From the NCBI RefSeq assembly GCF_000220395.1, contig NW_004085970.1:1-64000 (forward strand): 64,000 nucleotides of DNA, read 5' to 3'. Source of the DNA: Ichthyophthirius multifiliis. Taxonomy: Eukaryota > Ciliophora > Oligohymenophorea > Hymenostomatida. Positions within the stretch are counted from its first letter, which is position 1; every line of letters starts with the position of its first letter. Both the position numbers and the translations under genes were made by a program. The notes beneath the pieces are model-generated. The model was given only the letters and a program-made list of their open reading frames with translations. It was not told the origin of the DNA and made no database searches. Positions 36,085 through 48,294 of the stretch are shown here, piece by piece.

Positions 36085-39005
36085 TCAAAAAAATTATAAA
36101 AATATAATAAAAAGATTTATTACTTAAATTTTTTCTTTAAAAAGTTAATTAATATTAACATCTTCGTATAATTAAGTTTTTCTAAGTAAAGTTTTCCTTT
36201 CTGATCCTTCATTTTCACACATTCTTGAATTAATAGCTTAAGTATTTTTTATTTATTTAGATTAATTATCATTTATTATCTACAATCCATTAATAATTTT
36301 ACCAAATATATACTCATAAGTCAAATTAAATAACTCACCTGAAAAACTACATATAACCTACATAATAGCAATAATATTAATTTTCGAAGTATTTTTGCTT
36401 TCTACATATTCCATATTTCTTATCCAATTTTTTATAAATTCATCAAGATTATATCCTTATTCTAAAAAATAATAAATCTATATATATAGATTTTTTTTAT
36501 ATAAATAAATTACACTAAATAAATTAGAAAATCTATAAATAATCCGCAATAATAAATCTATTAAAAATAGTTTACAAAACACTTCTAAAAGCCTAAATAT
36601 ATTTAATATTAGCATTAATTTTTTAATTAGACAAATCTTAAATAAGTAAATTTAAAATCTAAGTTTAAAACCCTTACCCTTCATTTAAAAAAACACATTA
36701 AGATGCCCTTTATTTAATAAAATTAAAAGCAAAGTCCCAATTAAATTAAAAGCAGTTAATTTAATTTAAACACTCTAATATTCATCTACTTCAGTCCCAT
36801 TTTATGCATAATTATTTGCAATTTCATATTTTTTTAAAATAAAATGCATAATCTCAACAGAATCACAACTTATAAACCCCAAAAGTAAATATTCTTCAAT
36901 AATACTAATACTTTTGACAATAGAAAGCTCTTCTTGACTTTAAATTAATAATTAGATGTGTTTTATAAAATTTATTTCATCTCATTTTCTATATTTTGGT
37001 TTATTTAATATTCTTTTATAATAAAATGCCATAATTTTAATATGTTAGGATCTAAAACTCTCTTAATTAACACATTATCTATAAATTATAAAGAAAGTTT
37101 ATACATCTCTGGCATATAATGTCCTCTAGGCATACAGGCTATCAAATTCATAAACATATCCACCAGAGCTTCTTTTAATAGATTATTTTCTGTTTTTATT
37201 AAATCCAATAGAGCTTTATTATTCAAAAGATCGAACAACTATTCATGTTATCCTTCCGCTTTTTATAAAATCAATGTAAGAAACTATATTAAAGGCCACT
37301 AAGTTGATGGCTACTCGAATTTTCCAAGAAGAGATTCAATAACAGGTGCTAGTTTAGAAATGATATTCGCAAAATCTAACTAGACATTATTTTTAATAAG
37401 CTTTTAAATACAAATACAACATTAAAATTATATCGAAGGTCTATTATTTTCATTAATAATTTAAAGTAAAATTTAATAAATTTAAGTAAGTGTATTTGGA
37501 GGTAAATAAATGAACCATCTAGAGATTAAAATGGGAATTCTTTTGGATGAAAAAGGTAGTTTTTTTATATTAAAATATAAGTATTCTAATAACGAAAAAA
37601 AGTTAATTATTTAAGTAGGTTCTACGTTTAATTTTTTTAATTATTTTGGAATTAAACCTACTAAAGCGAATATTCCATCTTAATATTATATATCTATACA
37701 TGTGTAATTTGCTTTTTTTTTATTATTATTATTAATATATTTTTTTAATTTTTTACATTCAAGTAAATTATTCATTAATATTTATATTAAGGTTATTGTT
37801 TTTTCAGGAAAACGTATAGTAAGTTACTCTACTGCTGAAATGGCTAAATTAAAAATTGAATTTTCACAAATATCAGTTTCTAAATCTAAGTAATTTTCCT
37901 CATCTTCATCTTATCTTTCTATTTCTTCATCTTCTTTATTCCCTGAGGTGTAAAAGTTAGGGAAGATTTTTTAAATCGCCATATTTAAGATATTTTCGAT
38001 TTCATTTTAACTGAAAAAACTCACAAATTATTAATTACAAATCTATTAATATTATTTTAATTGTTCTAAATTTTTATTCTTTAAATTTGCTTATATATAG
38101 TTTTCATTATTTGTATAATAAACAAATTATTTACAAGTTTTATAAAGTGTAAAAAATCCGCATTTAACTAAAATTTCGCTCTTATATTTTTCTGTTTAAG
38201 TAACTAAAATTTAAATCAAGCTTAAATATTCTTATAATATTTTATAAAAGGCAAGAGGATATTATACTTAGATTTTAGTTAAACCCAAAAGAAGTATTTT
38301 TAATTCTTTTTCAAAAAGTTCATTTAAATCTTAATTTTATTAATTTTCTTCTAGTTTATTTAATAAGTCGGAAATTTTTAATAATAAACATTGTATTATA
38401 TGTGTTACTGATTCCCTTATTTATTTATTTTTAAAAATAAAAAATATATGTAAAATATATTTTTTATTTTTAAAAATACATCTATTAAATAATATTAAAG
38501 TTGGCTGAAAGTATTGAAAAACACATCATTTTATCAAGCGAACATGATGTTTTGGCCAATAACAAATATTATTTATTACTAGGATGTATTTATTATATTA
38601 TAGTATTTATTTGTTCCCATATAGAGTATATAATTGTAGTTAATTTACTTTATTATTATGTATGTTGTATTTATTTTTTTTATTATTCTTTTAAAACATT
38701 TTAAAAAGTTTTAAACAAATTCTATGTTTATTATTAAAATAAAATTTCTATGTTTCTTTCTTGTAATTAAATCTATATTTATTGCATTAATTATTCAATA
38801 TAAACATATAATTAGCTAAATATTAAAGGATGATCTCCTTTTACTATTAGGCATAAACAATCATTTAAATGTTTCCGAAAACTAGGAGACTATATTGTAT
38901 TTAGCATATTTATTAAATATTCTCGAATTTATTTTTTCGGTTATTCACATATAGGATCTTTAAATTTTATATTTTTAAGAAAAATAAATAAATATATATA
39001 TTATA

Positions 39006-39039
<34 letters not shown>

Positions 39040-39407
39040 CATTTTTTAACTTTTTTTTTACTTTTTTTTTATTCTATTGGTTTTTTCCAATATCTTTTTA
39101 TTACATTTTTTAAATACATAAAAGAAGATAATTTAATAGTTTAATCCTTTTTTAAAAAATATTAAATTTATAATAAATAAATAAATAAATATATTTTAAT
39201 TTCATTTATTTTTTTATTTACATTTGATTATTCATAAATTTATAGTAACATTAATGGAAAATATGGATGAAACTCTTTACTTAATAAATAATCATTTGCT
39301 TGTTATCTTATATTTTCTTACTGAGAATTATAAAATGATTTTAAACATTCTAAAATTTCACTTTCATTAAGCTATTCTATTTTTTATTATTAATTTATAA
39401 TATTCAT
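36085..39407 (-). CDS. Importin-beta superfamily receptor, importin-11-like
   Basis: Predicted nuclear import receptor made of HEAT repeats. ATG 39405-39407; TGA 36085-36087. The first exons give an importin N-terminal domain: NSQQENIRQQANDYLLSKEF, then SFMYLKNVIKRYWKKPIEQ after an intron, which matches the LK-N-x-I-x-R-x-W core. IREYLINMLNTIQSPSFRKH and CLIVKGDHPLIFSQ follow after an (AT)n-rich intron (about 38970-39045). The centre has the importin-11-like pair QDGIFALVGLIPKQLK and PFSSKRIPILISRWFIYLP. HEAT-type helices continue (WPLIQFLTLILQKAEGQHEQ; LVDMFMNLIACMPRGHYMPE). The C-terminal part includes FIKNWIRNMEYVESKN. One base appears missing near 36949 (TTTAAAGTC). Importin-11 is the best match; importin-7/8 is the alternative. 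Cargo unknown. Confidence 0.75.
38972..39040 (-). repeat. (AT)n tract, probably intronic
   Basis: AT dinucleotide repeat between the exon encoding the importin N-domain helix (RYWKKPIEQ) and the next one (DPICEQPKKQIREYL), so it most likely lies in an intron. Confidence 0.65.
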
Positions 39408-39732
39408 ATTTTATTTAAAGTTCAATAATTTATTTATATAATATTTTTTGTCTTATTAATATTAATATCATTATTAGTAAAAAAATAAATAAATATAAGT
39501 ATATAATTATATATGAATTTATTTTTAATAAATACAAATTTTATTTTATTTTTAGTATTTACATTAATATAATAATAAAAGTAGAAAAACTAAATATTTT
39601 ATTAAAAAAAATAAAATAGAAAATATAAAGAAGAGAGAAAATATAATAATAATTAAAGAAATAAAATTAAAGATTATATTTTTATAAAGACAAACAACAA
39701 TATTGTTATTTAAAAAAAAAAAAAAAAAATCA
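39408..39732. other. AT-rich intergenic spacer
   Basis: Between two minus-strand genes. An A-run at 39713-39729 is the only notable feature. Confidence 0.6.
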
Positions 39733-40287
39733 TCATTTAATTAATTTTTAATTATTTTACTATCTTATTTCTTAATAAAATTTTTCTAAATGAAACATAA
39801 AACCTCCATTAGGATTAACTTCTTTTCTATGTTTTTTTATTTCCTAATAAGCTTCTGAGCATCTAATATTTTCTTTTTTCATTAAATAAGCTATACAAAT
39901 AGTAGGACTTCTTGAAACTCCTTTGAAGCAATGAACCAATACATTAGTTTTTTCCAAATTTTCATTAATAAATTCATATGATTCGTAAAAGTCCTTTTTT
40001 ATATCATAAGTAGAACAATCACTTGCGCATATTTTATGATGATTTATTTATGTATTTTACTCATACTATAATTCGTCACAATCTTATACTGTTAAAACTG
40101 CTTTTATATTATTTTCTTTCAAAAAAGCTAAGTCACATGCTGCTTTTATACCACCTAAATATAAACAACCATGCTTTTTTTCATTATTATGAGGTTTTAT
40201 TTAATATACCATATCTGCATATGAAGGATTTTCTTATACGGGCTATTCGTCAAGTTGTTCGTTATTTTAAATTATGTTTTAATTCAT
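39733..40287 (-). CDS. Dual-specificity protein phosphatase
   Basis: Small DUSP of the atypical type. Intron-free from ATG 40285-40287 to TGA 39733-39735, 184 aa. The fold elements are present: HGCLYLGGIKAACDLAFLKE, NNIKAVLTV, then the general-acid region SDCSTYDIKKDFYESYEFI and the Cys-x5-Arg signature VLVHCFKGVSRSPTICIAYL, in which the Cys forms the phospho-enzyme and the Arg binds phosphate. RCSEAYQEIKKHRKEVNPNG and GFMFHLEKFYQEI are the conserved C-terminal helices (compare PNxGFxxQL). No CH2 or MAPK-docking domain is visible, so substrates are uncertain. The overall length is typical of atypical DUSPs. Confidence 0.92.
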
Positions 40288-41593
40288 TTTTTTTTTATTT
40301 ATTTGATTTTTTTTTTTCTCTCTTATTTTTTTTATTTTTTTTATTCTTTTTTTTCTTTATTAATATATTTTTTTTTTGTATAAATAATTTTTTAGATAAT
40401 ATAAGTTAATGTTTTTAATAGCCTAGTTTTAAATATTATTAAGATTTTTTTAATAAAAAGAAATAATGTTTATCATTTAATTATAATAATCGAAATTAGA
40501 TTAATAAGATTCACATTTTTATTAATAGATTTATAATACTTAACAAATATTATATTAATGTCAAATTTAACTCTAAGCTAGTATTATTTGAGTTTATAAA
40601 TTAGACTTATTTATTATTTAATATAATTTTATGAAGATGAATTAATTAAAATAACTTTCTTAATATTTTATTATTTCTCTAATTTTTATAAAAAATTAAA
40701 TATGGTGAAAAAAAAAATGGATCATGGTCTTATTTTTTAGATTAGGGTTTTATAAAAAAAATAATAATAAATATTTTATTTTTGATAAAAATAAAAAATT
40801 AATAATTCTATATATTTAATCTACATATATATATATTAATATTTTAATATTTTCCATAATAAAATAAAAATAAAAAATATAATTAATTATTAAAAAGTTT
40901 TAAACATAAAAATTATTAAAATATTTAATTATAATATTCTATTTATAATAAAAAAAATTATTTTCAAGATTATTTAATTTATTAATTATAATTAATCTAA
41001 TTTTAATTTACAAATCTTAATTAAAATCGTTATTATAATAAATTAACAATTATAAAAGGTAGCATCAATTGTTAATATATTTTTAAAAAGTAGAAAATAG
41101 TATATTAATTTTAAATTAAGATTTTAAAATCAATCAATAATAAAATTTCTAGTATTATTTAGAAAATAATTAAATAAACTAAATTAAACTATTAAATAAA
41201 TATATATATATATATATTAAAAAGGTAAATTTTTTGACAATTTTTTTTAAATAAAAGTATTATTAAACAATTATTCTTTTTCATTGATATTTTATATGTA
41301 AAGATACTTTTAATAAGTTTTAAAATCAACTAAATTTAAAATCCTAATTAGTTTATATTTTATTAAATATAATTTTTTAAGTATTTGGCTTTTTAATTTT
41401 ATTATATCACCTGAATTATTTTTTTCACATTAAAATTTCAATTATTTATATAATTTTTTTATAAAAATAACTATTTTTTTAATTTCAAAAAATTTTTAAA
41501 TTAGTTATTTTATTTTTAATTTTTACAAAAAAATCATATTTTATAATATAATTTAAATTCTTAAATTTATTTTTAAAAAAGAGATAAAATTAG
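40288..41593. other. AT-rich intergenic region
   Basis: Divergent spacer of about 1.3 kb. It should hold two promoters, but no motif stands out. An (AT)n tract lies around 41201-41218. Confidence 0.55.
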
Positions 41594-43107
41594 ATGATTA
41601 AAAGTAAAATTAATTATGCCAAATAATTTCTAAAAGATAAAGAATATAATGAAGGGATAAATCATTTAATATAATGTTTAGTAATTGATGAAATAACAGA
41701 TTAATAAATATCAAGAGTTAATTACATAATTTCTAATTATTATTATGAAAATAAAATTACTAAGAATCGTACTAATATGCAATAAATAGTATTATTTATA
41801 ATCATGAATATGAAAAAAGACAATAACTATTATTTAATATATATAATGAATTATTAAATATTTAGGATTTTAACTAAAGATAATAAATAATAAAAACAAT
41901 AATAAATAAAATAAAAGAAGAAAAAAATTAAAAATAAATAATTTAATAAATAATAAAATTAGAAATTAAATAAAATAGTGAATAATATATAAATTAATTA
42001 TTTTTATAATAAGAATTCAAATACAAAGATTTATTTTAATTTTTAGAAATTTTAAAGTTCGAAAATGAATATATACTTATTAAATTAATTTAAAAAGAAA
42101 ACATATAAAAAATATTTACAAGTAAAATTTAAAAAGAGAAAACTTTAATAAAAATAATGGACATTTTTCAAGAAATTTTCTAATAAAATAACCAAATTAT
42201 AATAGAATAAATAAAAAAAGAAATAAAGGATGATAAAAACACCATTTTATTTAAATTTTTAATAATTTAATATATAAATAATCATAATTTTGGAAAATAA
42301 GAATGGTTTTTAAATATTATTGATGAATATTTTTAAAATAATACTATAAAAGAACTTTAATTGTTATACATATGTAGTTTTAGTGAATAATTATAATTAA
42401 TTTTGTTTTAAGAAAATATTCAAAAAAATATAATAAATAAAATAAATGAGATCGAAAATAAATAAGAAAGTATAATTTTATTAAAAATATTGACAAATTT
42501 TTCTGAAAATGATATTAAAAACAATAAAAATGTTGATTTTTTGATTAAAAGCTTATAAATTATTCTAAAAAAAAATCAAAAATTAGAAAATGAGTTTTTA
42601 GATTAAATTTTGGAAATTTTTTCTAATTTTTTAAAAAGTTTACATATAGAATTAATATATTTTTCGATTGAATTTTTGAATATATTTTGTTTATAATAAA
42701 ATTATTTACATAATATTATTGAAAATAATTAAATAATAAAATAAATATTCTAGATTTAAGAATATTTATTTAATTTATATGCAAAAAAATAGTTAAATGA
42801 ATTTATATCGGAATTGTTTATTAATTTATATAATATATTATCAATTTTAAGTTTAAATAGTAATTTTTTAGCAAAAAAAATTAAAAAATGTATCATGAAT
42901 GATTAAAAAACTATATATTTGCTGATAAAAAATTCTAATAATGATTAAAAAAAAATTAAATTTATAGGAAAAATATTATTTATGTAATAAAATTTAGCAA
43001 ATAATGCAATTACAAATTAATAAAAGAAATATATAAAAAGTTTAATTGGAAATATAAAAATTGAAAATAAAGTATTAAAAGAATATTTAGATTATGTTTT
43101 AAATTGA
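41594..43107 (+). CDS. Helical-repeat protein, unknown function
   Basis: ATG 41594 begins with a TPR-like pair of helices (KINYAKQFLKDKEYNEGINH-LIQCLVIDE). After an A-rich stretch the frame changes by one base (somewhere about 41880-41935) and stays open to TGA 43105-43107. This long part is made of repeating amphipathic helices rich in Leu/Ile/Asn: FLEILKFENEYILIKLIQKE, EWFLNIIDEYFQNNTIKELQ, SIILLKILTNFSENDIKNNK, FLDQILEIFSNFLKSLHIEL, YSIEFLNIFCLQ. The pattern suggests ARM/HEAT repeats. A TPR plus ARM combination recalls UNC-45-type myosin chaperones, but no diagnostic motif was seen, so this is only a suggestion. Codon use is strongly AT-driven. Confidence 0.55.
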
Positions 43108-43112
43108 GAAAA

Positions 43113-43165
<53 letters not shown>

Positions 43166-43334
43166 ATAAATTTAATATATCAAAATACTCATAAAAATAA
43201 ATAATTCTATTTATAATTTTAAATTTATATTATTATTTATATAAAACAAAACGAAAAATATATATATATAAATATACTTTAAAAATTAAATTAATGTATT
43301 TTCTTACAAAAAAAAATAAAAAAAATTTATTAAT
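43108..43334. repeat. Spacer with (AT)n tract 43119-43159
   Basis: AT dinucleotide tract in a convergent spacer. Confidence 0.85.
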
Positions 43335-44850
43335 TCATTTTCTTATTTATATTTCCTAATTATCTTGTAAATTATTAGTAACTCGTTCAAGAGCATTTTC
43401 ATACTAATCTTTTAAAATAACAAGTATTTATTAAGTATTAAATTCATTTTCAATTTAATTTTAATAATTATATTTGTTTTTATTTTTCTAATTAATTTAT
43501 AAAGTATTAAGTTATTCATTTAAATCTTATAAGAATTAATCATCATTGATATTTTTATCATTATTTGAATTTTCTCTAACTTAGAAAGATTATGGGTTTT
43601 AAGGATTTTGTAAATAATCCTATTAAATTATAATATCTTTAGCTGTCGAAACATTGGAATCTTCTTAATATTTTTTTTAATTTAAGAAATAATACACTAA
43701 TAATTATTTTATTTTAAATCAAATTATTATTAAATATCTTAAATAATTTAATCTTTGTAATTTTCAAATTAACTTCTTAATAAATTAATTTCTTTTTTAA
43801 ACTTTTATATTTCCCTTTCCAGACATCCAAATCTTTTTTTAAGCAAATAATATAGCTTTTATTCTCTTCATTTTCTTTATTTTAATTATGCATTTATATA
43901 ATTCTCTTTTATTACTCTACTTTTATTTCTAATAATTCATTTACTAATTTGTCTTTTTCCTCAAATATTAATTCACTTAAATTTTGTATTTACTCTTTTT
44001 CTTTTACTAATTCTTTTATTATATTATCTTTTTATTAGGTTATATCGTTTATTAATAAATATTCCTTTTAATTAATTGTAATATAATAATTTATTATTTT
44101 TTAAAAATACTTATAATAATTATTAAATTTTCTATTCATAATAATTCCTTATTTCTTCAAATTCTTATTAATAGTTAATATTTTATTTTTCCATTTTATT
44201 TTTTAATTCTAAGAAAATTTAATTATTAATTTATTAGGTTGCACTTTCATTTACTTTTTTTTTCAAAATTTTAATTTATCTAACATATTCATTTAATTAT
44301 TAATTCAAGAAAATTACCTTATCTAACATATTATTTTGTCCATCTATTAATGATCTTTCTTATTAACTATCTGTAAGTTAAAAATTACCATATTTATCTA
44401 TTTTTACAGATATATTTACCTTTAATTATTAGCTACTTTTTAAAGATGAAACTGATTATTATTAATTTGGATTATTTTACATATTTACTTATTAGTAAAT
44501 ATTATTTTCTTATGTGCTTTTTTATAATTAATTTGATGATTAAATATTTTTTGAATAGAAATTTAAATTTATTTACTATTATTAGGGTTATAAATCTGTA
44601 CTTTAAATAATATTTTATTAATTTAATAATTAAAGATTTCTGTTCTAAGAAGAAGATAATTAATTTAAACATAATTTATATTATATACTTTTATCAATTG
44701 TTTATGATTAAATTTAGATAAAAACATTCTAATCGAAAATTTAATCGTCCTATTATATTTATTCATTAAAATTATTTATTGAATCGCTTGATTATTTTTA
44801 TTTCTAAAAATTTATTAATTATTTATTATTGTATTTAGTGTATGGGAAAA

Positions 44851-44895
<45 letters not shown>

Positions 44896-47534
44896 ATTAT
44901 TATTATATTTAATATATTTATTATTATTAATTATTTATTATTTATTTTTATGAATTGTTTTCTTTCTCTTCTACTTACGAACCAAATAAAATTTATAATG
45001 AACTTTATTATTATGTTTATTATTAATTATTATTTTATTTGTCTATTTTATATTAATTTATTTAATTTTATAATTAACTTTCTTATTATGTTTATTAAGA
45101 TATTTATTATTACATATTTTGTTCATTTTATTTATTTAATAAATGTTTTTTTAAACATTCTTATAAATTTTATTATATACTATTTTAATTTAAAAAAGAG
45201 TTTTCTTATTACTTTTATTAAGATATTATATATTATTATTATTAATAATTAGATTATATATTTTGCTATAAATTTATTTATTATTATATTTGATATTTTT
45301 TTTGTTAATCTTATATTTTTTAAATTTATTATAATTAGGTATTAATTACACTATTATCTTAAACTTATTATTATTAAGAATTAATTAATTATTAATTTTA
45401 ATAATCATTTAAAGTAGAATTTTATAATTATTATTATTATTATTATGATTCAATTATTTATTATTATGTATTACTTAATAATTATTATTATTTACAATTA
45501 ATAGATTATCTTTATTAAGTATTACATTAGGAAGTATTATGTATTTATTATTATTAAAAATCTAAATTATTATTTTTTTGATTAAAAAGAATAAATTCAT
45601 TATCTAATAATTCCTTATTGTATTATTAATGTGATCTTAAAGAGAGTTCTAGTGTTTCTTTATTCAATTATTTATCATTTATTTGCATTGAATTCGAATA
45701 TTTTTAACGAATTTATTAATTTTTTATTGATTGTTATTAAAGAAGTTATTCATGAATTTCTTATTTTTTAAATTCTTCTCCTTTTTTTTGTTTATTATAA
45801 TATCTTAAATTTAAAGTTTATTCTTTGAAAATATTAGGAAATTTTGAAAATTAAATATTCTATAAAGATTTTTATTTTTTTCTTATAAAAAATAAATTTA
45901 TTATTAATAAAAATTTACTTATTTTTGTTGATTATTTTCTTAATAAATATAATATTATTAATTGAAGTTTAAAGAATTAAAACTTTCTTCATTTTAAAAA
46001 CTAACATATAAAGGTTCGTTTCTTGTATTTGTAGATAAGGACTATGCTCTATTTTAAATAATAGATTATATATTTTATTATTATTATTATTTTATTTATA
46101 TTTTTTGTTTATTTATTTCTATTTCTGAATTTATTTCTTTTTAATTTAAAGTTTTTATTTATTACTCTTATACATTTATATTTTCTTATTGATTATTTAA
46201 ATTACCAAAAAGTTTGTTTATTTATTATTTCTCATTTTTATTATTATTAGTTGATTTAGACATTCCTCTTAAATTATTTCTTTTTTTTTTATTTAATTTT
46301 TATTCATTTTCTTAATTTTCTATTTCTTTATCTTTTTTTATATCTTCATCTTTTTTTTATTGTTCTTTTTTTTTTTTTCTTATTCCTCTTCATATTCAAC
46401 ATCTTCTTCTCCTTCCTTTTCTTCTTATTCCTAACTTTATAATTCATATTTTCTGTTTGATTTCTTCTTCAAATCTTCTGTCCATTCTTCTTACACTAAT
46501 TTTTCGTTTTCTTAAATTATTTTTGAAGACTCTTTTATATTTTTATTATTTTAAGGGCTTATTACTTATTCACCTTTTATTCTTTTTTATATAATCTTGT
46601 TTTCATTATTTGAATGTTTATCTTCATTATATTATTCTATAATATGATGAATTATATGTTCATAATTTTGCTTTTATACCTAAACTTCTTAATTTTCATA
46701 TTTTTAAAGTTAAATACTTTACATTTTTAAAGAATATTTTACTGAATCAATAATACTATTATCTATATGATCATGTAAAATATTAATTTACTTTATATTT
46801 TGTTTATAATATATTATAATATAATTATTTATATTTCATACTTAATTTAGTTTGGTTATATATTATTTCAAATCTTCATTTTCAGTTTTAAGTTCAGAAT
46901 TTTCAATCATAAAAATTTCAATTTATTAAAGTTAGTGTTCAAGAGTATTATCTCTATCTTATATATTTTTCGAAAAAATTTTAATTCTTTTATTTAGTTC
47001 TTCTATAGATTCCTTATATTAGTTATTTTATTCCTATTAAATTAGTTTTTGTTCTAAATCAGTAATTTTTCTTTCTAAGCTTTTTATCTTATAAATATTA
47101 TATTAATTCTTTAAATCTATATCATCAAATCGTATTTAAAGTTTCTCTTTTTCTAATTTTAAAATATCGATTTCTTAATTTTTACATTGCATTTCTTCTT
47201 TTTATTAATCTATATATTAACGCATTTGTTCTTATTTTTCATAACATCTCTGTATTTCATCTTAAGCATTTTCTATTTCTTTCATTGCTTATTCGAATTC
47301 ACTTCCTAATATGGCTACACTGTCTAAAGCTTTATTTTAAACCCATTTTCTGTTAGGAGATACATCTCTATTTTTATTTTAATAGCTATTTTTATTTTTT
47401 AGTTTTTACTTTTTTGTAGAAGAAGCTTGCATGCTTGGACTTTTGTTATTACTGACTTAAAGTTGTCTTGGAGGTGTTATTGGCTCGAGATTTTATTAAC
47501 CTGATATTGATAATTTTTTTAATGTTTTTTACAT
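43335..47534 (-). CDS. Large Gln/Asn-rich coiled-coil protein
   Basis: Long gene from ATG 47532-47534 (MQKTLKKLSISGQQNLEPIT) to TGA 43335-43337. The N-terminal third is Ser/Lys-rich, then coiled coil (LGSEFEQAMKEIENAQDEIQ; KSLERKITDLEQKLIQQEQN). An acidic Glu/Lys block follows (EEKEGEEDVEYEEEQEKKKR), where the frame changes at a long A-run. After an intron near 45880-45915 comes a prion-like region of several hundred residues dominated by Gln and Asn (about 44420-45850), which includes 14 consecutive TAA codons (44852-44893). The C-terminal part is again coiled coil (LNQQLNEYVRQIKILKKKVN; NIIKELVKEKEQIQNLSELI) and ends YENALERVTNNLQDNQEI. The central frame is continuous for over 1 kb, which supports one gene rather than two. 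No family was recognised. Confidence 0.6.
44852..44893 (-). repeat. (TAA)14 microsatellite encoding poly-Gln
   Basis: On the minus strand the open frame of the Gln/Asn-rich gene reads this ATT/AAT repeat as 14 TAA codons, meaning Gln in this code, between a QQQY unit and FFPYTKYNNKQ. Confidence 0.75.
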
Positions 47535-48165
47535 TTTTTAACTATCTATTTAATTTTTTTTATATATTTTATTAATTTTTTTTTTTTTTTTTTATAAAAT
47601 TTATTTGAGTGTGTTTTTTTTATTTATTTTTTATTTTCGTTAAGACATATTTTTTTTTTACTATTATTTAATTTTTATTTCTTTTTGTATAAAGGTTATA
47701 TTTAAAATTTAATATTTTAAAAATTCTATAAATAGATTTATATATTATTTAAAATAATAGAAAAACTATTTATTATATTTTATTTTATTGTTTTAATAAT
47801 TATAAAAAAATAGAATAAAATAAAATTATTTACAACTTGAAAAAAAACAATTAAAAATTTTAATTTTATTTTTTATACAAATAAAATTCTATATTAAAAA
47901 TAAAATGTAAATTACAGATATTAATATATAAAATTTATATATTAACTTATTCTATTAATATTTATGATATGAGGAAATTAAAAAAAAATATTAATTAAAC
48001 TTAAATTTATTAGATTAAAAATATAAAAATATCATAAATATTTAAATATTAAAAAAATACATATGATTAAAAAAAATAAAATATTATAAATATATAAATA
48101 AATTATTAAAAAAACTTAAAATAAATTTTAAAAATAAATTAATAATGAATACATAAAACTCAATA

Positions 48166-48228
<63 letters not shown>

Positions 48229-48294
48229 TTTTTTTAAATATTTCTTTTAAATATATCATTAAAAACTTTATTTTTATTAAACTAAAAAGAATTA
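47535..48294. repeat. Spacer with (AT)n tract 48177-48223
   Basis: Intergenic A/T sequence between two minus-strand genes with a 47-base AT dinucleotide tract. Confidence 0.8.

Noticed and set aside
40023-40409. Plus-strand 128-aa ORF
   Set aside because: It is antisense to the dual-specificity phosphatase, whose HCFKGVSRSPT active site is unambiguous.
44842-45252. Plus-strand 136-aa Ile/Leu-rich ORF resembling a multi-pass membrane protein
   Set aside because: It is the complement of the Gln/Asn-rich frame on the minus strand, where the coding texture continues for kilobases on both sides. Hydrophobicity arises from reading ATT repeats as Ile.
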